64,000 nt of DNA from assembly GCA_950295325.1 (NCBI GenBank), contig OX485803.1:41805554-41869553 (forward strand). Reading direction: 5' to 3'. The stretch comes from Polytrichum commune. Taxonomy: Eukaryota > Streptophyta > Polytrichopsida > Polytrichales > Polytrichaceae. Made by a program: the position numbers and the translations under genes. The notes beneath the pieces were generated by a model. That model searched no databases and was not told the DNA's origin. It was given only the letters and a program-made list of their open reading frames with translations. Positions 48,146-59,662 of the stretch are shown here, in pieces (positions within the stretch are counted from its first letter, which is position 1; every line of letters starts with the position of its first letter).

Positions 48146-48439
48146 TTAGCAGCTACCTCGACCAACTACAGATTCAATTCGGTATGTACTTGTGTTAAGC
48201 ATCATCATCATCTTCTTCTTTGATGAACGGTTAGCAACATCCCCACCTTCACATGCTGTTACAACCTCCTCTCGGGAATAGCCACGGTCGATCCAAGAGC
48301 TGGACAAATCTTCTTGTCGTCCTTTTAATAGATTTTCTTTGACTGCTGGATTGACGGGCGCTGTGTCGGCCGGTGCAGATTCGTAAGCCATTCTTACACC
48401 GAGTAGTATATTGTCCGCGGTGAATGTTTCTTTCGGCAT
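48146..48439 (-). CDS. possible first exon of an unresolved gene
   Basis: A 97-aa minus-strand frame begins MPKETFTADNILLGVRMAYE and ends STYRIESVVGRGSC. The composition is that of a natural protein. A middle segment (DRGYSREEVVTACEGGDVAN) vaguely recalls a UBA helix. The last residues resemble the start of a protein-kinase domain (the Y.I...G.GS glycine-loop pattern). A GT (GAG|GTAGCT) within the last codons could be a splice donor. I could not find the kinase VAIK or HRD motifs downstream, so the identity is open. Confidence 0.3.
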   Translation of the reverse strand: MPKETFTADNILLGVRMAYESAPADTAPVNPAVKENLLKGRQEDLSSSWIDRGYSREEVVTACEGGDVANRSSKKKMMMMLNTSTYRIESVVGRGSC

Positions 48440-50631
48440 AACTTATGCAAATTCATCCTGATCTGTGGCTTTCGTTCCAACAGTAGGGACCGAGTCTGGG
48501 TCTTGGAAGACCTGGTAAGCATAATTCGCCACTATAGACTTCAATAAAGATAGATAGATATAACATCCAGCAAGCATACTTTGATAATTAGGTCTAGTCA
48601 TGATGATCAGAACCGTAGGGCAGGTTGCTGCAAGATTAGAGCTGCAGCGCCGGGGATGACATGGGTTTAAAAATCTTTGATACCTGGATTCATGAATTCA
48701 CCCATCTTCACTTCATCACTACCCGTACGTATATATGTTTGCACTAAGCTAGCTGCTGCTGAAATCAAAGATTTTATCTACTTCTGTAGTGGCTTTGATC
48801 TGTTATTGTTGTCGTTTTAGCTTCGGAGTCCAGTTGCGGTGGTAGAGTCTTGAGTTTCTTTGCAGAAACGACTATAGAAAATTAACCCCACTCTTTGTTG
48901 CACGGCCACTCCGCAAACCATAAATTTTGTACACCGCAAATCATGGATTCTTGATGAAGTCGAGGGAACCTGATCCCGGACTTGAAGCATAGCTCTCTTG
49001 TTGGAATGTCAAGCTCCGGTGAGTAGATGTCCTTCACCCCTTCAACAATTCACTGATTTGATCACAAAGACTTCATGTGGGATCTCTGGTTGAGTTATGT
49101 TATTGACATTCTCCTCTGCCTGTCTGATACAAACGTACACCTTGGAAATCAATGATTGGGTTATGTTAGGACTTGAAAAAGAGATTTCCCAGATTATTGA
49201 ACTTTGCGGAACCAGGCCATAGCTTTCTGCTCTGTAGAATTTTAAGCTCCGATGACTAGAAGAGGTGGAATCTCGGAAATCTTGAAGAGGGAATCCCTGC
49301 AGATTTAGGCCTTCCTTGGCAAATGGCTGGAATCCGGGGCAATGCCGACATAATCTAGCCCATGATAAGCCCAAGAATCCAGTTAGACTTTTAACTTCTT
49401 AATATTCGTCTCCAGGTAGAAGAGAAATTGCAAACTAACCTTATGTCTCTGGTTCTGATTTTGTTGTCCATTTCTCCACAATTGATGCAGTCTACTTTAA
49501 ACATCAGCTTGACGCACGCACCATGAGCTTGCGTGCATCAGAAGTCTCCAAGAAAAGTCCAAGGTTTCTAGATTCTTGTAATCAACTAATCTCCTCCTTA
49601 AGTTCTGCACTAGATCTTTGAAGTTATGCACACTTAAATCGAGCTCTCTTTCGAACTGCCATGATTGAGTCTAGTTCCTTAAGTCTCAAGGTTATCTTCA
49701 GCTCAATCACATAACATTTTAAAGTTAATCCGGTACTACCTTGATCCACTTCTAATTTTGTTACTTCGCCTACCATGAGTGTAGAGTAGTGTGTAAGGAT
49801 GATAGGCATGCTCTCAAGCGCTTTTAGATCGGATGAGTCTTTGAAGCTAGTGTATCTCTTGAAAGAAGCAACTTTTGTGAGCTCGGATTGATTCTAAGAT
49901 TGGGATGGCGCAACTTCAATCATGCTTCTTGGGTGCACCTTAAAAGTATGACGATTCCTTGTTGAAGGGTCGGAATGAGCAACTTGTGATCTCATGTTAA
50001 GTTCGAAGAATTGGGTGGCAAAACTTTAGCTCCCTTGTTGCACTTTGATTCTTAAAGCTAGCTTGTTGAAATGTTGGGAGACCAGTAATTATCTTAAGAA
50101 TGTAATGGGTGATATGGTGTACAACATACTACTACACAGCATTTGTCAAGTCTCATGCTCCCTCACTCTTTCTCAAGACCTTCCTGCGGCACTAAGAGTT
50201 AGGCCGCCATGTTTTTAAGAATCACAACATGCTTATTCCCAGCCCTGGACCATATTATTGTTTTGCCTAGGGTAAGTGGCAGGTGGAGGTTAGCACTGTT
50301 TTGTAGGGTATAAGCTTGTCAGTAACTTGATTCATTCTATGGCCACCGTGCAGATCATTCAGTGACCAGGATTTGAGAAACCTTGGAAATCTGCCATCAC
50401 CATGATTTTCCACCAAATGATGCAAAGGTTAATATGCACCCAACAAGTTCGAGGAGCATCAGAACTGCTCCTCCAACAAGTGATGACAAGAACATCATCA
50501 TTATGAGTCATCACCCTGAGTCTAATTTCCAGCAATTGACGCGTGGCAGTCTGTGTTCCAACCCAAATTTGCAGATCGTTTTTAGGCATTGAATTGGAAT
50601 TAAAATTCCTTGCTGGTGACCACACAATATA
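48440..50631. other. upstream region of the MATE gene, no repeats recognised
   Basis: 2.2 kb without identifiable MITEs, unusual for this window. The minus-strand frame at 49042-49374 (110 aa) has no recognised domain. 48960-49030 and 49190-49260 are weakly similar direct repeats (ATAGCTCTCTTG and AAGCTCCGGTGA against ATAGCTTTCTGC and AAGCTCCGATGA). The last 200-300 bp presumably hold the MATE promoter and 5' leader; no clear TATA box could be assigned. Confidence 0.3.
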
Positions 50632-53600
50632 ATGGGTATGGCGGACTTCACCGAGCCATTGATCAATGGAGAACAACGACTAGCTTCGGCTTCGGCCTTA
50701 GTGATCCCGGAAGCTTACACGGCCGTCAACCCCGAAGGCCATGACCCATGTGGGACGGGAGTTAAAAGATGGGCGTGGGGGGAGATTCGGGAGCAATGTT
50801 GGCTGTCGGCTCCCATCATGGCCATGTACATGTTACAACATATGGTGGGGTTGTCCGGGAGCTTATTTGTGGGTCACCTTGGCGCATTCCCTCTTGCGGC
50901 ACTTTCGTTGGCCAACTCCTTTAGTAACATGAGTGGCTACTATGTACTGGTACGTCCAAATCTTTAACCCCCCCAAAAAAGTCTAAGATATGCGGGCCAA
51001 TTTTTTCTAATCGAACAGCTATATTTGAGTGTTGTGTGGTTAGGTGTGGATCTAAGAACGGACACCAAAAAAACATGTGTTGAAAAGAGTTTGGACTCAT
51101 TGACGGTATGAAATTGGCAATCATGTCACACTAATTACGTGTTTTGCATCCTAAGAGAAGTGGATGCAGTGCTTAAAGTATCCATTCAAATTCAAGGCCT
51201 GGTTACCTCATATTATGATATTCTATACAGTAAGAGGAAATAAAATACTAGAAATCCAGGTTAGTTGTCTTGAGTGACCAATTCAATGTTCATTTATATG
51301 GTTTTGATCGAGGTTTAATCCTCCTGTCATCTCGGAAGTTCTTTCTTGAGTGGGATACTAGGGTGTTGTTGAAAAAAATGCAAAGCATTGTGACAATTTC
51401 GAGTCCTTTAGTTGTGAGGTAGCTAGTTCAGGAAGCCTTCTTGGGATGTCCATTGTAAGGTAATTCAGACACCACAGATACTTACCAGCATCAACAAGCA
51501 AGCATATTAAGATGATGATTGTAGTTCCTAAATTTCATGCCGAAATGACCCATCTATAGTAATCGCAATGTCAATATAGCCAAAGAGGAAGAAGGAATTG
51601 TAGAGCAATTCAGACACCACAGATGCCTGCCAAAAGCAGAGTAGATCACGATTAGAGAGAGAGATGACGCCACCTCGATGACGTAAACGATCCGGATCGA
51701 GGTGAGTTTACGGATCACGGCTGAGGGACTAGGTGTACTGCCTCCCGTCAGCGTTGGTCACGATTACAATTCTAGATTCATGTCAAAATGTTTGAATTAA
51801 AACGGGTTTACGGAGAATAACTACGGAACTGGAAGGCTTACTACCTCTTATCAGAGGTAAATCCACGGCAAGGCCTACTCCCTCTTGTCATAGGTGGTCC
51901 CGAGTTTAATTCTAATTTCGTGACGAAATGTTCGAATTCAAGCGGGTTTGCAGAGCATGGCCGAGGGACAAGGCCTACTACTGCATCCTGGCGAACACGG
52001 TCCATCCTGTTGGAACATCTCTAATCAATTCATGTGACATTGTTTGAACCCGTCCGTCTCAATCGACAGATGGGACTCGCGGACGCGCTGGAGACGTTGT
52101 GCGGCCAAGCGTACGGCGCGAAGGAGTACCGCATGTTGGGCATCTACTTGCAGCGCGCGTTCATCATCCTCGCCATCGCCGCCATGCCCATCAGCCTGCT
52201 GTGGTTCACCCTGAGCCAGATCCTGCTGGCGGTCGGCGAGGACGCGGACCTCGCGCGCGCGGCGCAGACCTACATGATATGGATGCTACCCAGCTTGTTC
52301 GCCTATGTCCTGCTGCCGCCGCTCATCAAGTTCTTCCAGATGCAGCGCGCGGTGTACGAGCTCCTGTGCTGCTCCGGGGTCGCGGTGGCCGTGCAAATCC
52401 CTCTCTGCTGGCTCATCATCGACAAATTGAGCATCGGGTTCGTCGGGGCGGCGATCGCCGGCAACATCGCCATCGTCGTGCAGCTGGGTTGCCTGTGGGC
52501 CTTCGTCTCCTTCTCGCCCAAGTTTGAGAAGACGTTCCCGGCCTTCTCGTGGGAGGTGTTTGAGGACTTCGGAGAGTTCTTGAGGCTCGCCATTCCGTCC
52601 GCCACTATGTCTTGGTGCGTATCTATGTGGACCCCCAACTTACAATGCATGGCTAGCTATAAGGTGGATGGCTCTCGTAAGTGGCTCTAATATTCGATCA
52701 CATAGCAAACATCATAACGACACATGTTTAAAAGAGATTGGGCTACGTTTTCAAATATCATTAACTCCTCGATCTACACTCAACAATAGTGAACATAATT
52801 GAGAGGGCCTATGTATCCAATTAAGATATCAACAAACATGCATTTCCGATAACCATAGGTACATTAAGGGAGGCCTGATTTTCAAACCGGTTTTTGTAGA
52901 TGTTTTATAGTAGATTTGTTAATGCAACACGCGTTTTGTTGTGTAAATCTAGTATGTAAAAGTGGGAGAACATGAAAAACAAATCAAATAACACCCACAT
53001 ACCTTATTAGAGGTGGTCACTAAATGGGCCAAAGTTTGGTAACCAACCCGAACTAGCCACATACAATAAGGCGTTTAGGCTCTAAAATGAGCTCAAGTTT
53101 GTTATTGGTAGGATAGCTAAGCGGAACTAGTCACACGTGCAAGATAATACTAGGGCAAAGCAAGTCTCTTGCAACCAACCGCTTGTTTGTGAAATCTTCT
53201 ATACTATATAGGGTCATCAATGTGACTAACACTAATTTCTCTAAAATTTCATAAATATCGATAATGTTACTCTCACTATGATTTAGAATTGTAATATTGA
53301 ACTAAAATTACTAGAGAGTATAAGTCACAAAATCCGCTCACACAGTTCCACATGTCTACACGTGCCAAAAAGTGAAGTTGACTTTGTCATAGTAACTTAG
53401 AATTGCATGTCAACAAAGTAAGCCACTCTATTCAAAAGGTCACGCTAATGACCTTATTTAATGTAGTGATTGATGGATGTGACGTAATAGACCTTTGTTA
53501 TAAGATTTTGGAAAAGTAGTTGTGAAACTACATAACGAATGCAATCCAACGATGCCATGAATAGAATATTAGCATATGTGAATAGCTTCATTATTTTTCT

Positions 53601-56600
53601 ATGTCGATTTTTAACATCTAATTCCAATAGAAGAAAAATTCCCCTTAACAACATCCTTATCTAGAGAAGTAAAATTTCATAGCAAAGTGCCACTACATCG
53701 ATGGAAAGACAACTACATTAATAGACTCACGAAAACACATTCTCTTCCTCCTTTGTAATTCTCTCATCCTCTCTCCCTTTCTTCAAGTTACCTTATGAGA
53801 TCTTGGGCCTCCCCTTATCCTCATGTAGACTTTGTTTGAGTAAGCTCTAGGATGTTTTAAGAGAACGACCATGTGTTCCAAGAAAGTGATAAAATAATCA
53901 ATTAGAATAAAGACATGCAAACTTCTAGTACAACAAAACACAAGAATCATGGCATTGACAACCTTGATTGTCAAAGGCATCCTTCCATACGATGTCAATG
54001 GTCGTGATTATCCAAGGACACAATCTAATAGGTGCATGCCACAATGCTTTTATCCTCATCCCTAGTTTTTACATCCCACATCACCCATTGTTGCTATTTA
54101 GTTTCTAATCAATTAAGGGACTCCTCAAAGAGAACCCCAAAAGATACTTATATATCATTTTTATGTAAGAATTTACTTTGTAAAAGTATTATTAAGTAGC
54201 ACACAAAAATGATTATGACAAGGTAATGCAATTATTGCTACATTAATCAAAATTTATGATGTAATTTCAAAATATTTTATTTTATTAACATAATAATGTA
54301 GCCTTTAGAAGTTTATAATGAAGGCCCACATATTGAACAATGTTGTGCATTTCTCTTCATGGTGGGTTGCAGCTTGGAGCACTTCTCATTTGAAATTCTC
54401 ACATTGCTGGCTGGGTTGCTTCCCAACTCTAAACTTGAAATTGCAACATTTACCATCAGGTCATACCCTTTTCTAAACTTGCCATGTCTTCTCCAGCAAT
54501 GATACTTCTGTGATGAAAACTTGGGGACTCATTAGTTGCATGTTATGTTGGTAAACTTCTCATTAGCAGACCAGTAAACCAATCCATATTTTTTTGAGCC
54601 CATAAAATATCTATATATTACCTATTCTATTTTCCATTTTGTGAGGTGCATGGCTCATACTCATGCTTCACATCTTCGGTCACAAAAGCTAAACCTTGAT
54701 GATGTTGTGACTTTTTGCAGTATGGCACTTCTGTCATTGGCAAACATTGTTGCTGTGGCTCTCGGTGTAGCCGCAAGGTAAGAAAATCTAAAGCTTGTCT
54801 CATGAAATCCGTTTGAAATAAGTGATGTTTTCATAACTATAAAATTCTAGAATGATACTTGAATATTCTTATAGGAAGTGAAAGTAGTTTGCTCTAATTA
54901 ATTTTTGCGTAGTAACAAGGACCCATCAACTCATCAACTAGAATCATAAGAAGAGATTTAGAAACAATTGCTTGAAAGGGGAGACACAACCACCCTCCAA
55001 ACTCCGCCGCTAAAGCAGGGTTGTCACAGTGTGGTGATAAATTGTACTCTAATCATTCTTTGCGTAGTAACAAGGACCCATCAACTCATCAACTAGAATC
55101 ATAAGAAGAGATTTAGAAACAGTTGCTTGAAAGGGGAGACACAAGCGCCCTCCAAACTCCACCGCTAAAGCGGGGTTGTCACGGTGTGGTGATAAATTGT
55201 ACTCTAATCATTCTTTGCATAGTAACAAAGGACCCATCAACTCATCAACTGGAATCATAAGAAGAGATTTAGAAACAATTGTTTGAAAGGGGAGACACAA
55301 CCACCCTCCAAACTCGGCCGCTAAAGCGAGGTTGTCACGGTGTGGATGGTGATGAATTGGGCGAGTGCAGTGTTCGAGTGTCGAATGAACTGGGAGCCGG
55401 GAAAGCGAATGCAGCACGGTTGTCGGTGGCGGTGTCAATGGGGATCGGTTTGGTGAATGGCTTGCTGATGGCGGCTCTCATTCTTCTCCTTCGACACGTG
55501 TGGGGCTGGACCTTCTGCAACGAGCAGGCAGTGGTGGACCGAGTGGCCAGCACCGCACCCTACCTGGCCATGCTGGCCTTCCTCTACGGATGCCAATGCA
55601 TACTTTCAGGTGAGAATCAGGGACTGGGGAGGTTTTTGCACATAATCGGTTGAGAATCTCCTAGTGTTTGCAAAGTCCAACCGGTTAGATTTAGGGGAAG
55701 AAACTCATACGCTCATTCCTTGTTGGATGGCTAAACCCTTGTCTCCAAGGAACCAATGTACGGGTTGTTTCGCCCCAGCCAACCGGTTACATGTTGACAT
55801 CCTTCGGTTCTTATGTATTAAATTGGGGTGTTTTCTATAAATTCCTCTAAAATGAGTAGTGATTTTCCTGCAGTCTTGAACTTCAACCGGTTATTTCTCA
55901 AATTCGACCGATTCATTTGTAACTAACTGTCGGTTCTCCCCGATCATAGGTGAGAACTTGGGAAGAAGACGCGATGACAACACTTCTAAATAGGGTCGTT
56001 CATGTGGCTAACACTAATTTCTCTGGAATTTGACATTTTTGTATCACTAGTAGAAAAGTACGCCCAAAAAAAGACCAGCCTGATCTGCGGTCGCTACATG
56101 GCTATAGATATTTCTTTCATTTTGCGACTGAAATTTTAGGAATTTTGGGGGCGTGTAATGTACCGTCGGAAAGGTATTTTCAAGACCTTTCCAACGGTAT
56201 ATTAAACGCCCCAAAAATTCCTAAAATTTCAGTCGCTAGACCAAAAAACAGATCTGCAGTCGTTTAGAGAGTGCACATCAGGCTGTGTATAATACTTACT
56301 TATTTATTGCAATAGAGTTGTAATAGTTAATACTTTAGGAAAATAAGTTCATGCAGTACTTAAGTAAGTAGACACACTCACACAGTTCCACGAGTGTCCA
56401 CATGCCAGAGTACTGTGAAATTGACTGTATCTTAGTAACTTGGAATCACAAATCGAGAAAGTAAGTGACACTGTTCGAAAAGTCACACTAATAACCCTAT
56501 TTGGTGTAAACAATTTACGGTATTTTAGTGTCATATGGTATTTTACATCACTGAGGTTCACTTTTCTAATGACACTTCTTATGAACAAGTTGACAAGCAT

Positions 56601-59053
56601 TGTCGTGGATGATATGATATCCATGCCAATTATTATAATAAAACTTTGGCATATTTTTCATCCAAACAATGTTGTAATGAGACAGTATGATGGAATCGAT
56701 GTTTGAAATTTGCATGAAAAATCACGTAGTGAGGGACAGTCATTGCAACACTGTGAATCTATTATGCCCCAAAAAAAAATTTAAACAAGGAACGACATAT
56801 AATGTTAGGTTTACATTTGGTGTTGGTGACCAGTGTCCGGGAAGTTTTTGGGCATAGTTGGTCAAGATCCTAGTGATTCTAAATCCAATCGGTTATATGT
56901 TGACATCTTCTGGTTTTGCTTTCACTCATTTGAGATATATTCCATAGATTCCTCCAAAATGTTTGGTAATTCTCCGGAAGTCTCCAACTTCAACCGGTTA
57001 TTTTTCAAACTCAACCGGTTCATCTGTAACTAACCACCGGTTCTCCCCGGACAGTGTTGGTGACACTAGACGGGCGGTTTACGATTGATATCGAGCAAGA
57101 CAAATAGAATTCGTGACACTAAACACAATGTTTAGTGCACCTATTCAGGAGTTACATAGTGTGCTTAAGAAGTGTAATCGTGTTTTCTCACTGTTAATGG
57201 TAATGTGGTGCAGGGGTGGTGAGAGGAATCGGATGGCAGAGAGTGGGTGCATTTGCCAACCTTGGTGCCTACTATGGTGTCGGCCTGCCCATGACCTTTG
57301 TTTTTGTCTTTGTTTTCCATTTTGATACACGGGTAAGTATACAGTATCCTTGCACTCTTCCCATTCTTCTACCTGACATTGCAACACCTCAACAAGCTGC
57401 CTAAAAATCCAACATAGCAATAATCCGGACACTCATATTCGAGTGGTGTGTGGGTTAAGTGTATAATTAGTATATATTATTCTAGGCTCAATACACTTGT
57501 TAACCCAATTAGTTCGTGTTACTATTCGGAGTTGGATGCAAGCACAGTGAAGTGGACAACTTCTGACCCCTCCCTAGGTACTAATGAAAGTGATTCGAAA
57601 CTATACACTAACTTTGAATTTTGTGAAGGATTGATTCATAGACGTTCAACAAACATATTGATCTACAAAGCCAAGCAATTTATGTTAACCAAAAAAATTC
57701 CAAGAAAAGTGTACGTATTTAAGAAGACGGTGCAAGTGGAGTGCAAGTAGGTGATATTGAACAAGTAATTATCTAAAAAAATTCTAATGTAAAGTAAATT
57801 ATATTAAATTGATGGGTTTTCTACAAAGTTTTGTGATGGTGACCTCAAGTATATAATGAATTCAAGGAATATGGAAAAAAAAACCCAAACTCCAAACTCC
57901 AAATTCCAAATTCGTAACTGGGATAATCAATGTAGTCAACATAACTGGGGGAACAAAACATCCTTAGGACATGCCGTAGACATGACATTGACATTTTTTA
58001 ATTTCAATGCTCATGATTGTCCAAGGATTACACACATGACCTAATAGGCCCCTACCCCAACTCTTGTAGCCTAATCCCTGGCTTTCATACCCGTCATTGC
58101 CCTCATATGTGAGCCACACATTGAAATTGTTTGTACCTTTGCAGCAGATTTGCTGATGTTTTTGCAGCAGATTTGCTGATGTTTTTGCAGCAGATTTACT
58201 GATGATTTCAACATCGTGTGCATCACAGGGGTTGTTACTTGGCATGGGCTGTGGCCTGGTGACGCAATTGGTGACTCTCACAATCGTCATCCTCCACGCG
58301 GATTGGGACATTCTGGTATTGTGACACAAATCTCATGCCACCAGCAAAATTTCATTCCGATAAATTGTTGATTAGGTCTTTTAGCCTCGGTTTGACATCA
58401 AGCATCACAAATGCAAGTGACCAGCATTTAATGTTCAGGGTTTTAATGTCATTTAGATCTAACTCAAACTTTGCCTGACAATCGATTCAATGTCTGTTCA
58501 TCAACTCATACTTCAACCTTGTAGGTCTTGCAACTTTGAAGTACTGAAACAAAAGATTAGGTCATACAACCCTATGAATTTAGAGGTTTGTGATGAACTG
58601 TGTGAATCAGCCTCCTTCGAAAAAATTCCAAGCTAATCATGAAACTCATCGCTTCCAATCATTTGGAAACCCTTCCAAGTGGAACTCAAGCTGATTGAAA
58701 ATGGGGATGGGCTATGTTGGTGTTTTCTGCAGGCCAAGGAAGCATTGTTGCGGTCAAATTCCTACAAATCGCGATTACCCACCACGGGGTCACCTTTTCT
58801 AACGAAGGTTTGATTCATTCTGAACCAAAGGGTCAAAAGAAAAAATAGCATCATGAGAATCAACCAAATATTTCTGCACCTTCAAACAAGTTTGTCCAAA
58901 TTGTGTCCCAGGTTGCTCATGAATAGAGTGAAAATTCAGTTTACTAAAATTTCTTTGGAACTCATACATCAAGGCCTGTCTTTGCAGATACACGAAGACG
59001 AGAAGAGTCCTGCAGTATCTGATCAACAGAGTGCCCCAGCTCAAGTGGAGTGA
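50632..59053 (+). CDS. MATE/DTX family efflux transporter
   Basis: Nine exons join in frame with GT-AG introns: 50632-50949, 52070-52614, 54373-54459, 54721-54777, 55371-55609, 57214-57332, 58229-58315, 58733-58807, 58988-59053. The product is 530 aa, a normal MATE length. MATE proteins are 12-helix antiporters that export organic cations, flavonoids, citrate or hormones using H+ or Na+. Seen: a cytosolic N-terminus of about 45 aa; FVGHLG in the first helix pair; MGLADALETLCGQAYGAKEY (107-126), the family hallmark; RVSNELGAGKANAARLSV from residue 338, the second-repeat hallmark; and long hydrophobic helices throughout. The start could be Met1 or Met3 (MGMADF). The last donor (AAG|GTTTGA) is weak; without it the protein ends LTKV. 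Exon 2 is strongly GC-rich, unlike exons 3, 4 and 6-9. Introns hold many MITEs. Substrate and membrane are not predictable. Confidence 0.92.
51660..52010. repeat. degenerate tandem units in MATE intron 1
   Basis: A phrase of the type GGGTTTACGGA, then GAGGGACAAGGCCTACT and AATTCTAATTTCGTGACGAA, recurs in drifting form about three times (around 51700, 51800 and 51940), just before exon 2. Local GC content rises toward the exon. Confidence 0.4.
53205..53460. mobile_element. MITE in MATE intron 2 (AGGGTCAT ends)
   Basis: The left end TATATAGGGTCATCAATGTG and inverted right end TAAATAAGGTCATTAGCGTG are imperfect TIRs. A homologous element lies at 55988-56502 in intron 5 (CACACAGTTCCAC and ACTAACACTAATTTCTCT are shared). 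TSD unclear. Confidence 0.6.
54892..55346. repeat. 155-bp tandem repeat in MATE intron 4
   Basis: Units start at 54892, 55047 and 55202 with an exact 155-bp period (2.9 copies). Each has CTCTAAT, GTAACAAGGACCCATCAACT and CTAAAGC, then GGTTGTCACGGTGTGG. The third unit runs to within about 25 bp of the exon 5 acceptor (GCGAGTGCAG at 55361-55370). Confidence 0.9.
55618..55949. mobile_element. hAT-type MITE inserted at the exon 5 splice donor
   Basis: Begins CAGGGACTGGGGAGGTTTTT and ends TCTCCCCGATCATAG. Flanks: GTGAGAAT (55610-55617) and GTGAGAAC (55950-55957), an 8-bp duplication with one change. The left copy is the first 8 bases of intron 5 (CAG|GTGAGA). Because the element ends in AG, the right copy also reads AG|GTGAGA. 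The MITE is 332 bp because it carries an extra segment of about 106 bp flanked by CCAACCGGTTA repeats. Confidence 0.9.
55988..56502. mobile_element. MITE in MATE intron 5 with a nested palindrome
   Basis: Second copy of the 53205 family. The left AAATAGGGTCGTTCATGTGG and inverted right AAATAGGGTTATTAGTGTGA form the TIR. It is longer than copy 1 because a palindromic element (about 56081-56287) sits inside. Confidence 0.65.
56081..56287. mobile_element. palindromic mini-element with long hairpin
   Basis: Outer repeats CAGCCTGAT and ATCAGGCTG enclose a near-perfect hairpin. Arms 56124-56175 and 56185-56236 (52 nt each, core GCGACTGAAATTTTAGGAAT) pair around a 9-nt loop with about five mismatches. 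It is transcribed as part of MATE intron 5. Confidence 0.75.
56505..57136. mobile_element. palindromic MITE family P copy, split by a hAT-type MITE
   Basis: The left end near GTAAACAATTTACGGTATTT and the right end near GACACTAAACACAATGTTTA match family P (46101-46476), with the 226-bp MITE at 56831-57056 inside. Lies in intron 5, ending about 80 bp before exon 6. Confidence 0.65.
56831..57056. mobile_element. 226-bp hAT-type MITE with perfect 8-bp TSD (nested)
   Basis: Ends CAGTGTCCGGGAAG and CTCCCCGGACAGTG. TTGGTGAC flanks both sides (56823-56830 and 57057-57064). The unoccupied sequence is visible at 46396-46405 in family P (GCTGGTGACACT). Confidence 0.92.
57588..57875. repeat. dispersed repeat, copy 2 (partner at 7758)
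   Basis: Homologous to 7758-8045. It lies in MATE intron 6, between one-sided matches to the 33162 MITE family (about 57494-57530, CCCAATTAGTTCGTGTTACT; about 57915-57935, GGGATAATCAATGTAG). This could be a larger element with those ends. Confidence 0.55.
58138..58206. repeat. three 23-bp repeats before exon 7
   Basis: TTTGCAGCAGATTTGCTGATGT (last base T not shown) is repeated three times in tandem in intron 6, the third copy with one change. Each unit has TTTGCAG, an acceptor-like string, 20-90 bp upstream of the real acceptor CATCACAG (58221-58228). Confidence 0.85.
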
Positions 59054-59662
59054 TGATTTGAGCTGTGAATAGAATCATTCTTTTGATTCAACTATTGTTT
59101 GGTCTCAAAAGGATCATCCTCACAAAGAAGGCAATTCTGTAGAAATCTGAAGTTCATGTGAGGAAGTAAATCTAATGTACAAAATGTTTGAATAGATCTA
59201 ATGACAAGAAATTCATATGCTTTTAGTGTGCACTCACTGATTGGCGTTGTTGGATTTGTCTCTGGATATCCTTACCAATTACTTTGCCTAAGCTGAACAT
59301 TATCGAGCTATATTGTTGCCTAAGCTCCAGACACAACATTTATGAGGAAAATTGAGTAACCGAGAGATAATCTTGACCATGAAGAGGGTGATCTTGTATT
59401 TTCTCAATGTAAGAATGAATGGTCACATGTTACAGTAAGTCTACCCTGTGTGTCAACAAGATATAGATGACACTCTAGTTTCAATAGTTCACACAGTTGG
59501 GAGAGACTATGTGATTGTTTAAAGAGAAAGATAATCTTCAATATGAGCTATTAAAACTTTTGCATTAACTACACTTGGAATGACAATTTGCACGAAGTGT
59601 CCTCAATAGGGCCATGGACCATAACTCATTTTCAAAATTTAGTTAGACCCCGCACTAGTTTA
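59054..59662. other. MATE 3' flank, no other gene seen
   Basis: Probable 3' UTR followed by AT-rich spacer. No convincing poly(A) signal was singled out. Confidence 0.4.

Noticed and set aside
52099-52527. 142-aa Arg/His-rich frame inside MATE exon 2
   Set aside because: It is an out-of-frame reading of GC-rich coding sequence; the MATE frame has clear family motifs.
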